64,000 bases of DNA from Planctomycetota bacterium (GCA_016197205.1 JACPWG010000144.1:62001-126000), one strand, 5' to 3'. Positions 8,484 to 18,844 are shown, numbered from the stretch's first letter. Program-made: numbers and translations. Notes: generated by a model from the letters alone, not told the origin.

Positions 8484-9271
8484 ACGACTCCTCGAGGGGC
8501 GGCCCCGGGCCGACGCCGTTCGCGGGTCAGCGGCTGCTCTTCATTTCCGATTGCCACGTCACCCCCGCCGAGCCGGCCCGCGGGCGACGCCTCCTGCGGT
8601 TCCTCGAAGCGATCCGGCGAACGCCGGATCCCGACGGGCCCGTGAGCACGCTGTACGTCCTGGGCGACCTCTTCGACTACTGGCTGGGGCCCGCGCACGT
8701 CCTCGCGCCCGACCACGCCGAGGTCCTGGCCGGGCTGCGCGCCACGGTGGATGCCGGCATCGGCGTCCGTTTCCTGCCCGGCAACCGCGACTTCCTCGCG
8801 GGGGAGGAGCTCGAACGCGCCACGGGCGCGCGCGTCGCCGGCGACGAGGAGCAGCTCCTCGTGGGCGGCCGGCGCGTGCTGCTCCTGCATGGAGACGTCC
8901 TCTGCGGGCGGGATACGCGCTACCTCGCCTGGCGCCGGCTGGTGCGGGCGCGGCCCGTCCGCGCGCTGGCCCGGAGCCTTCCCGCCCGGCTGCTGCGGCC
9001 GATCGCCCTCGCCGCGCGGGGCACGTCGAGGCGGCTCGGGGAGGCCCCCGGCGCTGCGGCCGTGCGCGCGATGCTCCCCGCGACGATGGAGGCTCTCTTC
9101 CGACGGACCGGCGTCGACGCCGTGGTGTGCGGGCACGCCCACCGCCCCCGCAGGATCGACGTCCGCGTCGGCGGCGGCGAACGCCCCCTCTTCGTCCTCG
9201 GCGACTGGGACGGCCCGGCGGTCGTGCTCGAAGCGCGGCGCGGAGACCTCCGGTTCGTGACTTTCGAGTGA
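8480..9271 (+). CDS. lpxH: UDP-2,3-diacylglucosamine diphosphatase (LpxH-type phosphoesterase)
   Basis: LpxH hydrolyses UDP-2,3-diacylglucosamine to lipid X and UMP in lipid A synthesis, at the inner face of the inner membrane. The 263 residues carry all metallophosphoesterase blocks: D24 and H26 (SDCH), GDLFD (D63, D66), GNRD (N102, D104), H137 in LLHGD, and GHAH (H219, H221). The HRP/basic cap region resembles LpxH more than generic phosphoesterases. I place the start at the GTG at 8480, which overlaps the kinase stop (GTGA). An earlier ATG at 8366 would lie inside the kinase. pilT follows after 9 bp. Presence of LpxH implies a lipid A-type outer membrane. Confidence 0.85.
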   Translation: MNDSSRGGPGPTPFAGQRLLFISDCHVTPAEPARGRRLLRFLEAIRRTPDPDGPVSTLYVLGDLFDYWLGPAHVLAPDHAEVLAGLRATVDAGIGVRFLPGNRDFLAGEELERATGARVAGDEEQLLVGGRRVLLLHGDVLCGRDTRYLAWRRLVRARPVRALARSLPARLLRPIALAARGTSRRLGEAPGAAAVRAMLPATMEALFRRTGVDAVVCGHAHRPRRIDVRVGGGERPLFVLGDWDGPAVVLEARRGDLRFVTFE

Positions 9272-9280
9272 AGGTGTCCC

Positions 9281-10336
9281 ATGGAGATGCTCGATATCTT
9301 CCGGGCGGCCGTGGCCCGCGGCGCTTCGGACGTCCTCATCACCGCGGGGTCGCCGCCCATCCTGCGGGTCCTGGGCGACCTCATCACGGCGAACGCGCCC
9401 GCGCTCGCCCCCGAAGAGGCCAAGGACCTCATCTACGGCATCCTCCGACAGGAGCAGATCGCGAAACTCGAACAGACCCGCGAGCTGGACTTCTCCTTCA
9501 CCCTCGACTCGAACCAGCGCTTTCGCGGGAACGCCTTTCACCAGCGCTCCTGCGTCGCCGCGGCGTTCCGCTTGATTCCGGCCACGATCCCCAACCTGCG
9601 CCAGCTCGGCCTGCCCGCGGTCCTCGAAGAGATGGCGCTCCTGCCCCAGGGGCTCATCCTGGTCACCGGCCCGACCGGGCACGGCAAGTCCACGACCCAG
9701 GCCGCCATGATCGACGTGATCAACACCAAGCGCCGCGCGCACATCATCACCATCGAAGACCCGATCGAGTACCTCCACAGAAATAAAAAGTGCGTCATCG
9801 AGCAACGCGAGGTCGGCGAGGATACCATGGATTTCGCCAGCGCGCTCCGCCACGTGCTCCGGCAGAACCCCGACGTCATTCTGGTCGGCGAAATGCGCGA
9901 TCTCGAGTCGATCTCCGCCGCCTTGACGGCCGCGGAGACCGGCCACCTCGTCCTCGCCACGCTCCACACGAACGACTCGATCCAGGCCATCGACCGCCTG
10001 CTCGACGTCTTCCCCCCGCACCAGCAGAACCAGGTGCGCATCCAGCTCTCCATGTGCCTCCAGGTCATCCTCGCGCAGCGGCTCGTGCCGACCGCGCGCG
10101 GCCAGTCCCTTCACGCCGTCACCGAGATCCTCCGGAACAACTCCGCGGTCTCCCACCTCATTCGCGACGGCAAGACCCATCAGGCCTACACCATCCTCGA
10201 GACCCACGGCCGCGAGGGGATGTATACCATGGATCACAACCTCAAGGAGCTGTACCTGAAGGGCGTCATCTCCTACGATACCGCGAAGAGCCGGATGAGA
10301 AATCCCGCGAGCCTCGACCATGCGGCGAAGTCGTAG
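9281..10336 (+). CDS. pilT: Type IV pilus retraction ATPase PilT
   Basis: A 351-residue cytoplasmic hexameric ATPase that drives pilus retraction. Residues 1-100 form the PAS-like N-terminal domain (ASDVLITAGSPPILRVLGDL). Walker A is GPTGHGKST at 130-138. The Asp box is IEDPIEY, Walker B is VILVGEMRD with Glu204, and the His box is TLHTNDSIQAIDRLLDVFP at about 229. The C-terminus has NLKELYLKGVISYDTAKSRM, as in PilT. Length is normal. It directly follows lpxH in the kinase operon and lies 4.7 kb from the pseudopilins. It fits PilT better than PilB or GspE because it is short and lacks a zinc-binding Cys motif. Confidence 0.93.
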   Translation: MEMLDIFRAAVARGASDVLITAGSPPILRVLGDLITANAPALAPEEAKDLIYGILRQEQIAKLEQTRELDFSFTLDSNQRFRGNAFHQRSCVAAAFRLIPATIPNLRQLGLPAVLEEMALLPQGLILVTGPTGHGKSTTQAAMIDVINTKRRAHIITIEDPIEYLHRNKKCVIEQREVGEDTMDFASALRHVLRQNPDVILVGEMRDLESISAALTAAETGHLVLATLHTNDSIQAIDRLLDVFPPHQQNQVRIQLSMCLQVILAQRLVPTARGQSLHAVTEILRNNSAVSHLIRDGKTHQAYTILETHGREGMYTMDHNLKELYLKGVISYDTAKSRMRNPASLDHAAKS

Positions 10337-10618
10337 GGGAAGCGAGGCCCCGCCCGTCGGCTGGTTCGGGTTCGAGGCGCGGCGGCGCCCCGCGACGGCG
10401 CCCGCGGCCGAAACCGAACCGCGACCGTGAGGGAGCGGCCTGAGCGTGTCCTTCGTCGGCCCGGCGTTCGACCTGACCTCCCCGTGCACCATCGCCCGGG
10501 CAGCTTCCGCGCGAGAAAAATCCTCAGCGTCTCCGCGTCTCCGCGCTAGAATGAACCCTTCGCCCTGTTCGAACGCCCTCGACTTCGCCCCCACCGACCT
10601 TCGGGAGTCCACTGCAAA
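10337..10618. other. Intergenic region with two dispersed repeats
   Basis: The 282 bp after pilT hold no supported gene. They carry one copy of CCGCGACCGTGAGGGAGCGG (10419-10438) and a GCGTCTCC direct-repeat array (10524-10545) that runs directly into TAGAAT (10547-10552), a possible -10 element for the next gene without a clear -35. Confidence 0.55.
10417..10438 (+). repeat. Dispersed repeat CCGCGACCGTGAGGGAGCGG
   Basis: The same 20-mer occurs at 16851-16870 and, inverted, at 45743-45762. All three copies are intergenic. Translated in one frame it reads NRDREGA, but no gene contains it. Confidence 0.75.
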
Positions 10619-12049
10619 ATGAAGCCCTCGCGCAAGCCGCCCGCGAACCCCGCTCGCCCCGCGCAGGCCCCGGTTTCGCGTCCCGCCGCACCCGACGCGC
10701 ACGCGCACGGGCATGCGCATCCGCACTCCCACTCGCCTGCGTCCGCCCCCGCGTCGGCCTCTTCTGCAGGCGCCACGACCCAGGGAGACGGCTTCCTCGC
10801 CCCGGGCGGGCTCGGCCGAAAAATCCTCGCGCCTCTCGGCGCCGCGCTCCTCGTCGGCGCGGGCATCTGCATCGGGCGCTGGTCCCTGCCGCCCCCTGCG
10901 CCGCGAACCGCGGACGCGCAGCCGCCCACGGGGGGCGCGCCGTCCGGCTCGCGACCCGAATCGGGAACGCCGGCGCGCCCGCCGCGCGAGGTCAAGAATC
11001 CGCCCCTGACGGTTCGCGGACCCAAGGGCATCGGCCAAACCGGGAGCCTTCACCCCGGCGGCGGCGCAGCGGAGGACGGCCGCGGGCACTCCGGCAGGCC
11101 CTCGTTCGTGATCGATCCCGCGATCGCCGGCGACATCAAGGCGATCTTGAAGGCGCTGCGCGGCGCCTCGGAGTCCGCCGATCCGGGCAACCTCAATTAC
11201 GCCCAGGACCTGGTCCGCAAGTACGTCACCGGCGACGTCGCCAAGGCGCGCGAGGTCGTCGAGCTGCTCCGCACCGAGAAGGACCTCCAGGTCCTCGACC
11301 TCCTCGTGGGCGCCCTGTCGCAGGATCCTCAGATCGCCAACGACCCGGGCATCGTCGATTCCTTCCTCGCCCTCGCCGAACGCGGCGACGACCCGAACCT
11401 CCGTCGCGAGGCGCTCCTCTTCCTCTCTTCGGTGAGTCAGGCCTCGAGTGACTTCGTCGAGCGGCTGGCGCGCGTCGGGAAAGGCGATGCCGATTCCGGC
11501 GTCCAGGCCGGCGCCATCCAGGCGCTGGCCCAATACGCCTCCACCCACCCGGACCAGGCCGCGGCGCTCGGCCACGAGATCCTCGACGTCGCCCAGTCGG
11601 CGCGCGACCCCATGGTTCGCGCCACCGCGGTCGCGTCCATTCCCGCCGCCAACCTTGGCGACGACACGCTTCGCATCCTCGGCGGCCTCGTCCGCCAGGA
11701 CGCGGACGGCACGGTCCGCATCGCGGCCGCGGAGGTCCTCGGCGGGGTCAAGGCCTCGGCCCGCGCCCCGGTGCTCGGCTTCCTGGAGTCCGCCTTCCGC
11801 CAGGAGGGGGAAGAAGCGGTCCGCCGCTCCCTCCTCTACAACATCGTCCGCGCCGGCCGTTCCGATGCCGCCTCCGCCTTGGAACGCATCGCCGGCGTCG
11901 ATCCCCACCTCGCGCCCGACGTGCAGGACTACCTCGAGATCCTCCGCTCCGGCGAGACCGATCCCGCGAGGATCTTCCAGGAGAAGTCCGAACGCGACGC
12001 GGCCCGGCAGCCCACGGACGTCGAGCTCCCCGGCCCCGGCGGCCACTGA
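10619..12049 (+). CDS. Membrane-anchored HEAT-repeat protein with His-rich N-terminus
   Basis: A 476-residue protein of unknown function. Residues about 24-38 are His-rich (HAHGHAHPHSHS), which could bind metal. One membrane helix follows at about 66-84 (LAPLGAALLVGAGICIGRW), then a Pro/Gly-rich linker to about residue 160. The rest is helical with HEAT/PBS-lyase-like repeats (DPNLRREALLFLSSVSQ, DPMVRATAVASIPAANLG, DGTVRIAAAEVLGGVKA), suggesting a scaffold for protein contacts outside the cytoplasm. The gene follows pilT by 282 bp of repeat-bearing DNA, so it may be a separate transcript. The ATG at 10619 gives a basic, Pro-rich cytoplasmic tail; I see no better start. Confidence 0.8.
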   Translation: MKPSRKPPANPARPAQAPVSRPAAPDAHAHGHAHPHSHSPASAPASASSAGATTQGDGFLAPGGLGRKILAPLGAALLVGAGICIGRWSLPPPAPRTADAQPPTGGAPSGSRPESGTPARPPREVKNPPLTVRGPKGIGQTGSLHPGGGAAEDGRGHSGRPSFVIDPAIAGDIKAILKALRGASESADPGNLNYAQDLVRKYVTGDVAKAREVVELLRTEKDLQVLDLLVGALSQDPQIANDPGIVDSFLALAERGDDPNLRREALLFLSSVSQASSDFVERLARVGKGDADSGVQAGAIQALAQYASTHPDQAAALGHEILDVAQSARDPMVRATAVASIPAANLGDDTLRILGGLVRQDADGTVRIAAAEVLGGVKASARAPVLGFLESAFRQEGEEAVRRSLLYNIVRAGRSDAASALERIAGVDPHLAPDVQDYLEILRSGETDPARIFQEKSERDAARQPTDVELPGPGGH

Positions 12050-12538
12050 CCGCCGCCGCCACCCTCGCGCGCGGTCCCCCTCCCCAGGGGAGCGGGAGAG
12101 GGTTGGGGTGAGGTTTGGGGCGAAGGCTGCCCTTCTCTACCCGGCTTGCTTCTCTTCGGTCGCCGCCGCAACCCCATCGAGCCTGCTCAACAGGCCGATG
12201 TGAAGCTGAAATCGATCTCTCCGTGCGTTGCCGGAGCTCATCGCCGGTAGGGGACGGTGGACTGAGCGCCCGGCCTCTGCGTCTCCGCGTCTCTGTGTAA
12301 AAGTCTCGCCTTCGACCCACACGGCCGGGCCGAATTTCAAGTTGCAAAAAGGTAAATTTCAATTTTCGCCCGCGTCTAGCTGGGACGCGGAGCCCTGATC
12401 CTTGCCACTGGCCGTCGTCGGTCGAGTTTGGCCTCAGTCCGGGTTGTTGAGAATTCTTGCGCGTCCGCATGCGACGCGTATAATGCCCTCTCTTCGTCTC
12501 GTCGCCGCCGTTTCGCGCCCAACCACGGGAGAACCGAC
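12050..12538. other. 489-bp intergenic region with several repeat families
   Basis: No gene is supported. It contains a CT/GA-rich element (12075-12113, with core CTCCCCAGGGGAG), a CTGCGTCTCCGCGTCTCTGTG array (about 12275-12297), an A/T-rich stretch with CAATTTTCGCCC (12333-12372), and the promoter of the AIM24-family gene at 12457-12484. Confidence 0.55.
12457..12484 (+). promoter_or_regulatory. Promoter of the AIM24-sdh operon
   Basis: TTGCGC (12457-12462), 16 bp spacer, then a perfect TATAAT (12479-12484). The AIM24-family ATG lies about 48 nt beyond the expected transcription start, and sdhC follows that gene after 8 bp. Confidence 0.6.
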
Positions 12539-13339
12539 ATGCCCGACGCCCATGAGATCGACTACGAGATCTTCGGCGACGACATGCAATACATCGAGGT
12601 CGAGCTGGACCCCGACGAGGCCGCGGTGGCCGAGGCCGGGGCCATGATGTTCATGGAGTCCGGCATCGAGCTCGAGACCATCTTCGGCGACGGCTCGAAG
12701 CAGCAGCAGAAGAGCGGCTTCATGGGCGCACTGCTTTCCGCCGGCAAGCGACTCATCACCGGCGAATCGCTCTTCATGACCATCTTCATCAATAAGGGCC
12801 AGGGGAAGCGCCGCGTCGCCTTCGCCGCGCCCTACCCGGGCAAGATCCTCCCCCTGCACCTCGCCGAGCTGGGCGGCGAAATGATCTGCCAGAAAGAGTC
12901 CTTCCTCTGCGCGGCCAAGGGCGTCTCGATCGGCATCGCCTTCCAAAAAAAAATCGGCGTCGGCCTCTTCGGCGGCGAAGGCTTCGTCATGCAGCGGCTG
13001 AACGGCGACGGGCTCGCCTTCTGCCACGCCGGCGGCACGATCGCCGAGCGGACGCTCGCGGCCGGTGAGTCTCTCCGCATCGACACCGGGTGCATCGTCG
13101 CGTATCAGCCCTCGGTGAAGTTCGACGTGCAGATGGTGAAGGGCATCAAGACGGCGCTGTTCGGCGGCGAGGGGCTCTTCTTCGCGACGCTCACCGGCCC
13201 GGGCCGCATCTGGCTTCAGTCGATTCCCTTCAGCCGCCTCGCCGGCCGCATCTACGCCGCGGCCCCGCAGCAGGGCGGCCAGAAGGAGGCAGGCTCCATC
13301 CTGGGTAACGCCCTCGGCGGCATCCTCCACGGGGAATAG
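12539..13339 (+). CDS. AIM24/TIGR00266-family protein
   Basis: A 266-residue soluble protein with the family's repeated beta-prism pattern: VELDPDEAAVAEAGAMMFME, ITGESLFMTIFIN, FGGEGFVMQRLNGDG, and FGGEGLFFATLTGPGRIWLQS. Members of this family resemble tryptophan RNA-binding attenuator folds; the yeast namesake Aim24 is mitochondrial and concerned with inner-membrane organisation, but the bacterial role is not established. The ATG at 12539 begins the conserved part; an earlier in-frame opening adds only Arg/Ser-rich sequence from the promoter region. sdhC starts 8 bp after its stop, so it is probably transcribed with succinate dehydrogenase. Confidence 0.85.
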   Translation: MPDAHEIDYEIFGDDMQYIEVELDPDEAAVAEAGAMMFMESGIELETIFGDGSKQQQKSGFMGALLSAGKRLITGESLFMTIFINKGQGKRRVAFAAPYPGKILPLHLAELGGEMICQKESFLCAAKGVSIGIAFQKKIGVGLFGGEGFVMQRLNGDGLAFCHAGGTIAERTLAAGESLRIDTGCIVAYQPSVKFDVQMVKGIKTALFGGEGLFFATLTGPGRIWLQSIPFSRLAGRIYAAAPQQGGQKEAGSILGNALGGILHGE

Positions 13340-13347
13340 GAAACCAC

Positions 13348-14010
13348 ATGAGCGCATTGGCCTCCACCCTCCAGTCGTCCATCGGGAAGAAGTTCCTGAT
13401 GGCCGTCACCGGCCTCGTCCTCTTCGGCTTCGTGGTCGGCCATCTCCTCGGCAACCTCCAGCTCTACATCCCCGACGGCGGGAAAAAAATCAACGAGTAC
13501 GCCGAGTTCCTCCACCACAACCTCGCGCTCCTCTGGGGCGCCCGCATCGTTCTCCTCGGGGCCGTGCTCGTGCACATCCTCGTTGCCTTCTCCCTTGCCT
13601 ACGACAACCGCCGCGCCCGGCCCGTTGCCTACGGCATCAAGAACTGGCGCCGCGCGAGCTACGCTTCCCGCACCATGATCGTCAGCGGCCCGATCATCGC
13701 CCTCTTCGTCGTCTATCACCTCCTCCACTTCACGATCGGCTCCGTGCATCCGAGCTTCCGCCCCTCCGACGTCCACCACAACCTCATCGCGGGCTTCTCC
13801 AGCTTCGGCGCCTCCTTCGCCTACATCCTCGCCATGCTCCTCCTCGGCAATCATCTCCACCACGGGCTCTGGAGCATGCTCCAGACCGTGGGCGTGAACC
13901 ACCCGCGCTACAACGTCCCCCTGCAGGTCCTCTCCGGCGTGGTCGGCTGGGGAATCGCCCTGGGGAACATCTCGTTTCCCGTCGCCGTGCTGATGGGGCG
14001 CGTGACCTAA
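13348..14010 (+). CDS. sdhC: Succinate dehydrogenase cytochrome b558 subunit
   Basis: A 220-residue integral membrane subunit of the single-polypeptide b558 type (as in Bacillus, epsilon-proteobacterial and planctomycete complexes), which anchors SdhAB and carries two haems b. About five membrane helices are visible. His residues expected to bind haem lie in helices such as FGFVVGHLLGNLQLY, AVLVHILVAFSLAY, FVVYHLLHFTIG and LLGNHLHHGLWSM. The N-terminal phrase SSIGKKFLMAVTGL is typical. There is no separate SdhD, as expected for this type. It sits between the AIM24-family gene and sdhA. Confidence 0.92.
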   Translation: MSALASTLQSSIGKKFLMAVTGLVLFGFVVGHLLGNLQLYIPDGGKKINEYAEFLHHNLALLWGARIVLLGAVLVHILVAFSLAYDNRRARPVAYGIKNWRRASYASRTMIVSGPIIALFVVYHLLHFTIGSVHPSFRPSDVHHNLIAGFSSFGASFAYILAMLLLGNHLHHGLWSMLQTVGVNHPRYNVPLQVLSGVVGWGIALGNISFPVAVLMGRVT

Positions 14011-14053
14011 GGGCAGTTCTGCCCCCGGCGCAAGTGCAAGCCTTGCGCGGCCC

Positions 14054-14078
14054 TGTTCGTAGTTCCGCCTTCAGGCGG
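14054..14078 (+). repeat. Dispersed repeat GTAGTTCCGCCTTCAGGCGG
   Basis: Copy at 14059-14078 in the 131-bp gap between sdhC and sdhA, in the same orientation as the copies at 4771, 24199 and 31491. It splits an otherwise tight operon. Confidence 0.75.
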
Positions 14079-14141
14079 ACCGACCGCTGTGCCGTTCTCG
14101 ACCTTGGCTGTGTTCCGGCCACCTGACGGAGATCGCCCGCC

Positions 14142-16055
<1,914 letters not shown>

Positions 16056-16063
16056 GGAGTGGG

Positions 16064-16840
16064 ATGAACGTCACTCTCCGCGTCTGGCGCCAGAAGAACG
16101 CCTACGACCCGGGGCGCTTCGTCGTCTACCCGGTCGCCGACGTCAGCCCGGACATGTCCTTCCTCGAAATGCTGGACGTGCTGAACGAGGGCCTGATCGG
16201 GAAAGGCGAAGAGCCGATCGCCTTCGATCACGATTGCCGCGAGGGGATCTGCGGGACCTGCGGCCTCGTGATCGATGGGATCCCGCACGGGCCGCGCGGC
16301 GCGACGACCACCTGCCAGCTCCACATGCGGGCCTTCGAGGACCGCGCGCAGATCACCATCGAACCGTGGCGGGCCGCGGCCTTTCCCGTCGTGCGCGACC
16401 TCGTCGTCGACCGAAGCGCGTTCGACCGCATCATCTCGGTCGGCGGCTTCATCTCCGCGCCGACCGGCAGCGCCCCGGACGGCAATGCGCTCCCCGTCCC
16501 GAAGACCGCCTCCGACCTCGCCATGGACGCCGCGCAGTGCATCGGCTGCGGCGCCTGCGTCGCGGCCTGCCCGAATGCGAGCGCGATGCTCTTCGTCGCG
16601 GCGAAGGTCTCCCACCTCGGCCTGCTCCCCCAGGGCCAGCCCGAGCGGCGCGAGCGCGTCCGTAAGATGGTCGCACGCATGGACGCCGAGGGGTTCGGCA
16701 AATGCACGAACACGCTCGAGTGCGAGGCGGCGTGCCCGAAGACCATCTCCGTCGAGTTCATCGCCCGCATGAACCGCGACTACCTCGTCGCGTCGCTGCT
16801 CGAACGCCCGGAGGGGAAGGGCGCGGGCGGGACCGGGTAG
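16064..16840 (+). CDS. sdhB: Succinate dehydrogenase/fumarate reductase iron-sulfur subunit
   Basis: A 258-residue electron-transfer subunit. The N-terminal plant-ferredoxin domain has the [2Fe-2S] motif CREGICGTCGL, with a further Cys in TTCQLH. The C-terminal domain has two Cys clusters, CIGCGACVAACP and CTNTLECEAACP, for the [4Fe-4S] and [3Fe-4S] centres. All expected Cys residues are present. The ATG at 16064 follows GAGGAGTGGG closely. It completes the sdhCAB order and couples SdhA to the menaquinone site in SdhC. The C-terminus (KGAGGTG) is a short Gly-rich extension. Confidence 0.95.
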   Translation: MNVTLRVWRQKNAYDPGRFVVYPVADVSPDMSFLEMLDVLNEGLIGKGEEPIAFDHDCREGICGTCGLVIDGIPHGPRGATTTCQLHMRAFEDRAQITIEPWRAAAFPVVRDLVVDRSAFDRIISVGGFISAPTGSAPDGNALPVPKTASDLAMDAAQCIGCGACVAACPNASAMLFVAAKVSHLGLLPQGQPERRERVRKMVARMDAEGFGKCTNTLECEAACPKTISVEFIARMNRDYLVASLLERPEGKGAGGTG

Positions 16841-16848
16841 GCCAACGG

Positions 16849-17003
16849 AACCGCGACCGTGAGGGAGCGGTCTCGGCGTTTACGTCAATAACTCGTTGTT
16901 CAACCTCGCTTCTCCGTGCACGAGGGCCCTCCCCACGAGGCCGAAGGCCGCCTCGGCGTGAGGAAGGGTTGACGAACCGCAGAGACGCAGAGGCGCAGAG
17001 GAC
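16849..17003 (+). repeat. Two dispersed repeats after sdhB
   Basis: A copy of CCGCGACCGTGAGGGAGCGG (16851-16870) starts 11 bp after the sdhB stop. A GCAGAGACGCAGAGGCGCAG direct-repeat array follows at about 16979-17003. No gene is supported between 16841 and 17059. Confidence 0.65.
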
Positions 17004-17059
17004 TTTCGACGGAGTGGAAAACTCTCGCGTCGCCGGGGCTTTGGGGCAGTAGAGGGCAG

Positions 17060-17968
17060 ATGCGCTTTGCAGAGATACCTTATCCGATCACGGAGCGCTT
17101 CCTCACGGTCGAGGGCGCGCGGATCTGCTACGGCGTCGTCCCCACCAGGGCGCAGGATGACCGCAAGCACCTCCCCTTTCTCCTGATCCCGCCGCTCGGC
17201 CGCGGGCTCCTGCACTACGCACCAAACCTCGACGCGCTTTCGCGCCATGCGCCGGTCCTGGTTTACGACCCGCCGGGCTGCGGCAAGTCCGACAAGGCCG
17301 GCCCCGCGCTCGCGCTGGTCGCGCCCAACGCCCAGGCGCGGGTCGCCCTCGCGGTCTTGGAGACCGCCCGTGCGGAGGCAGCCTTCCCTGCGCAGCCGGT
17401 CACGGCGCTCGGGACCTCGTACGGTGCCGTCATCGCCCTCGCGTTGGGCGGCGCGCGACCGGACCTCGTCGATTGCCTGGTGCTCTCCAGCCTCGTCGGC
17501 GCCCCACTCCATCCCCTGCGCCGCATGCTCCTCCTCGCGCTCGCCCGGTCCTGGGCGCTTCGCTGCGCGGGCGAGGGCTTCTGGCGGCGCGGCTTGACCA
17601 ACTTCTTCTGGGATGCCCGGCACCCGGCGATTGAGCAGGGCGTGCATCTGATCCGCGGGCTGCGCGCGGGACCGGATTGGAACGACTATGTAGCTGCGCT
17701 CGCCGCGACGACGCGGGCCTTCCTTCGCACTGACGTGGAGGAGCTGGTCGTGCGTCTCCGTGCAGACACCCGCGTTCGCATCGCCGTGATCTGGGGGGAA
17801 CGGGATCGGGTGACGCCGGTCGAGTGGGCCGGCGCCCTGGCCTCGCGGCACGGCATCGGCTTCCACATGATCAACGGGGTCGGCCACTTCCCAAACGTAG
17901 AGGCCGCCTCGCCGTTCACCGAGCTTGCCGTCTCCCTGGCCTACCAGGGTCATGTCGCCGGCCGGTGA
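17060..17968 (+). CDS. Alpha/beta hydrolase
   Basis: A 302-residue alpha/beta-hydrolase fold protein. The oxyanion region is LLIPPLGRG, strand 4 gives VLVYDPPGCGKSD, and the nucleophile elbow is GTSYG. The acid is probably in VIWGERDRVTP, and the His is in INGVGHFPNVE, so the triad looks complete. There is no signal peptide, so it is probably cytoplasmic. The substrate cannot be read from sequence. The ATG at 17060 has GAGGGCAG upstream. It is an isolated gene between repeat-bearing gaps. Confidence 0.83.
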   Translation: MRFAEIPYPITERFLTVEGARICYGVVPTRAQDDRKHLPFLLIPPLGRGLLHYAPNLDALSRHAPVLVYDPPGCGKSDKAGPALALVAPNAQARVALAVLETARAEAAFPAQPVTALGTSYGAVIALALGGARPDLVDCLVLSSLVGAPLHPLRRMLLLALARSWALRCAGEGFWRRGLTNFFWDARHPAIEQGVHLIRGLRAGPDWNDYVAALAATTRAFLRTDVEELVVRLRADTRVRIAVIWGERDRVTPVEWAGALASRHGIGFHMINGVGHFPNVEAASPFTELAVSLAYQGHVAGR

Positions 17969-18023
17969 TTCTCCGTGCGGACTCGCCGGCGCGTCTCCGC
18001 GCCAAAGCCACGCCCTTTTTATT

Positions 18024-18052
18024 TTGCGCGCCGGGCGACGCGGTGCTAAAAT
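18024..18052 (+). promoter_or_regulatory. Sigma70-type promoter of the DUF1802 gene
   Basis: TTGCGC (18024-18029), 17-bp spacer, TAAAAT (18047-18052, five of six matches). The ATG at 18143 lies about 85 nt beyond the expected start site. Confidence 0.55.
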
Positions 18053-18142
18053 GCCCGCCGTCCGGGCCGCTCCTCGATCCCTGGCTCTCCCCCGCGCTCT
18101 CCGGCTCTCCGCGGCCTTCCCATCGCCTTCACGGAGGTCACG

Positions 18143-18727
18143 ATGCTCGAACGGAATCGCTACGCCCTCAAGGAGTGGGCCATCCTCCAGCAGGTCCTCG
18201 CCTCCGGCCAGGAAACCCTCCTCGTCCGCAAAGGCGGCATCCACGAAAAAAGGGGCGGGTTCACGATCGAGCATCGGGAATTCTTCCTGTATCCGACCTT
18301 CGTCCACCAGCGAAAAGAAGACCTCCTCCCCCTCTTCCACAAAGACCTCGATGCCATCCAGGCGGTCGCGCACGACGAGCACCGACTGGAGCTCACCCAC
18401 TACGCGACCGTCGAAGACGTGCGCCAGGTGACCGACCTCGGACTCGCCCAGTCGCTCGCCGGCCACCACATCCTGTCCACCACCGCCATCGACGCGCGGT
18501 TCAACTACCGCAACAACCCCTGGGTCCACGTCATGGTCCTCCGCGTGTACCGGCTCGCGCGGCCGATCGCGCTGCCCGTCACGGAGTCCTACGCGGGCTG
18601 CGTCTCCTGGGTCGACCTCGAGCAGGAGCTGCCCACCGAAGGCGCCGTGCCCGTGCTCACCGACGCGGAGTTCGCGGTCCGACTCGACACGCTCCGCAAG
18701 CTCCTCGCGCCGGTGCCCGCGATCTGA
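18143..18727 (+). CDS. DUF1802 family protein
   Basis: A 194-residue soluble protein with the DUF1802 pattern: ALKEWAILQQVLASGQETLLVRKGG near the N-terminus, then HREFFLYPTFVHQRKEDLLP, and a C-terminal RVYRLARPIALPVTESYAGC. The family is widespread in cyanobacteria, archaea and planctomycetes and has no established function; the fold is thought to be small and globular. The ATG follows GGAGGTCACG. The gene has its own promoter. A long inverted repeat begins on the last base of its stop codon. Confidence 0.8.
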   Translation: MLERNRYALKEWAILQQVLASGQETLLVRKGGIHEKRGGFTIEHREFFLYPTFVHQRKEDLLPLFHKDLDAIQAVAHDEHRLELTHYATVEDVRQVTDLGLAQSLAGHHILSTTAIDARFNYRNNPWVHVMVLRVYRLARPIALPVTESYAGCVSWVDLEQELPTEGAVPVLTDAEFAVRLDTLRKLLAPVPAI

Positions 18728-18785
18728 GTACCGCTCCACGGAAGTCGGTGGCCAATGGGGCACCCAATTCCGTGGGGCGGTACTG
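18727..18785. repeat. Inverted repeat AGTACCGCTCCACGGAA (copy A)
   Basis: Arms AGTACCGCTCCACGGAA (18727-18743) and its near-perfect complement ending GGGGCGGTACT (18785) enclose a short centre, CGGTGGCCAATGGGGCACC. Its first base is the final A of the preceding TGA stop. A longer copy lies at 31241-31406, also starting on the last base of a stop codon. Confidence 0.75.
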
Positions 18786-18844
18786 AGGCGCGGGCGCCGC
18801 CTCGTCGAACCGCCCGAACCTTCCCGACGTGACCGAGGCGTACC

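Noticed and set aside
8345..12046. A 1233-codon open frame on the minus strand, antisense to lpxH, pilT and the HEAT gene
   Set aside because: Its translation is Arg/Gly/Glu-rich without family motifs, and the opposite strand carries genes with complete catalytic motifs. Long antisense frames are expected in very GC-rich coding DNA.
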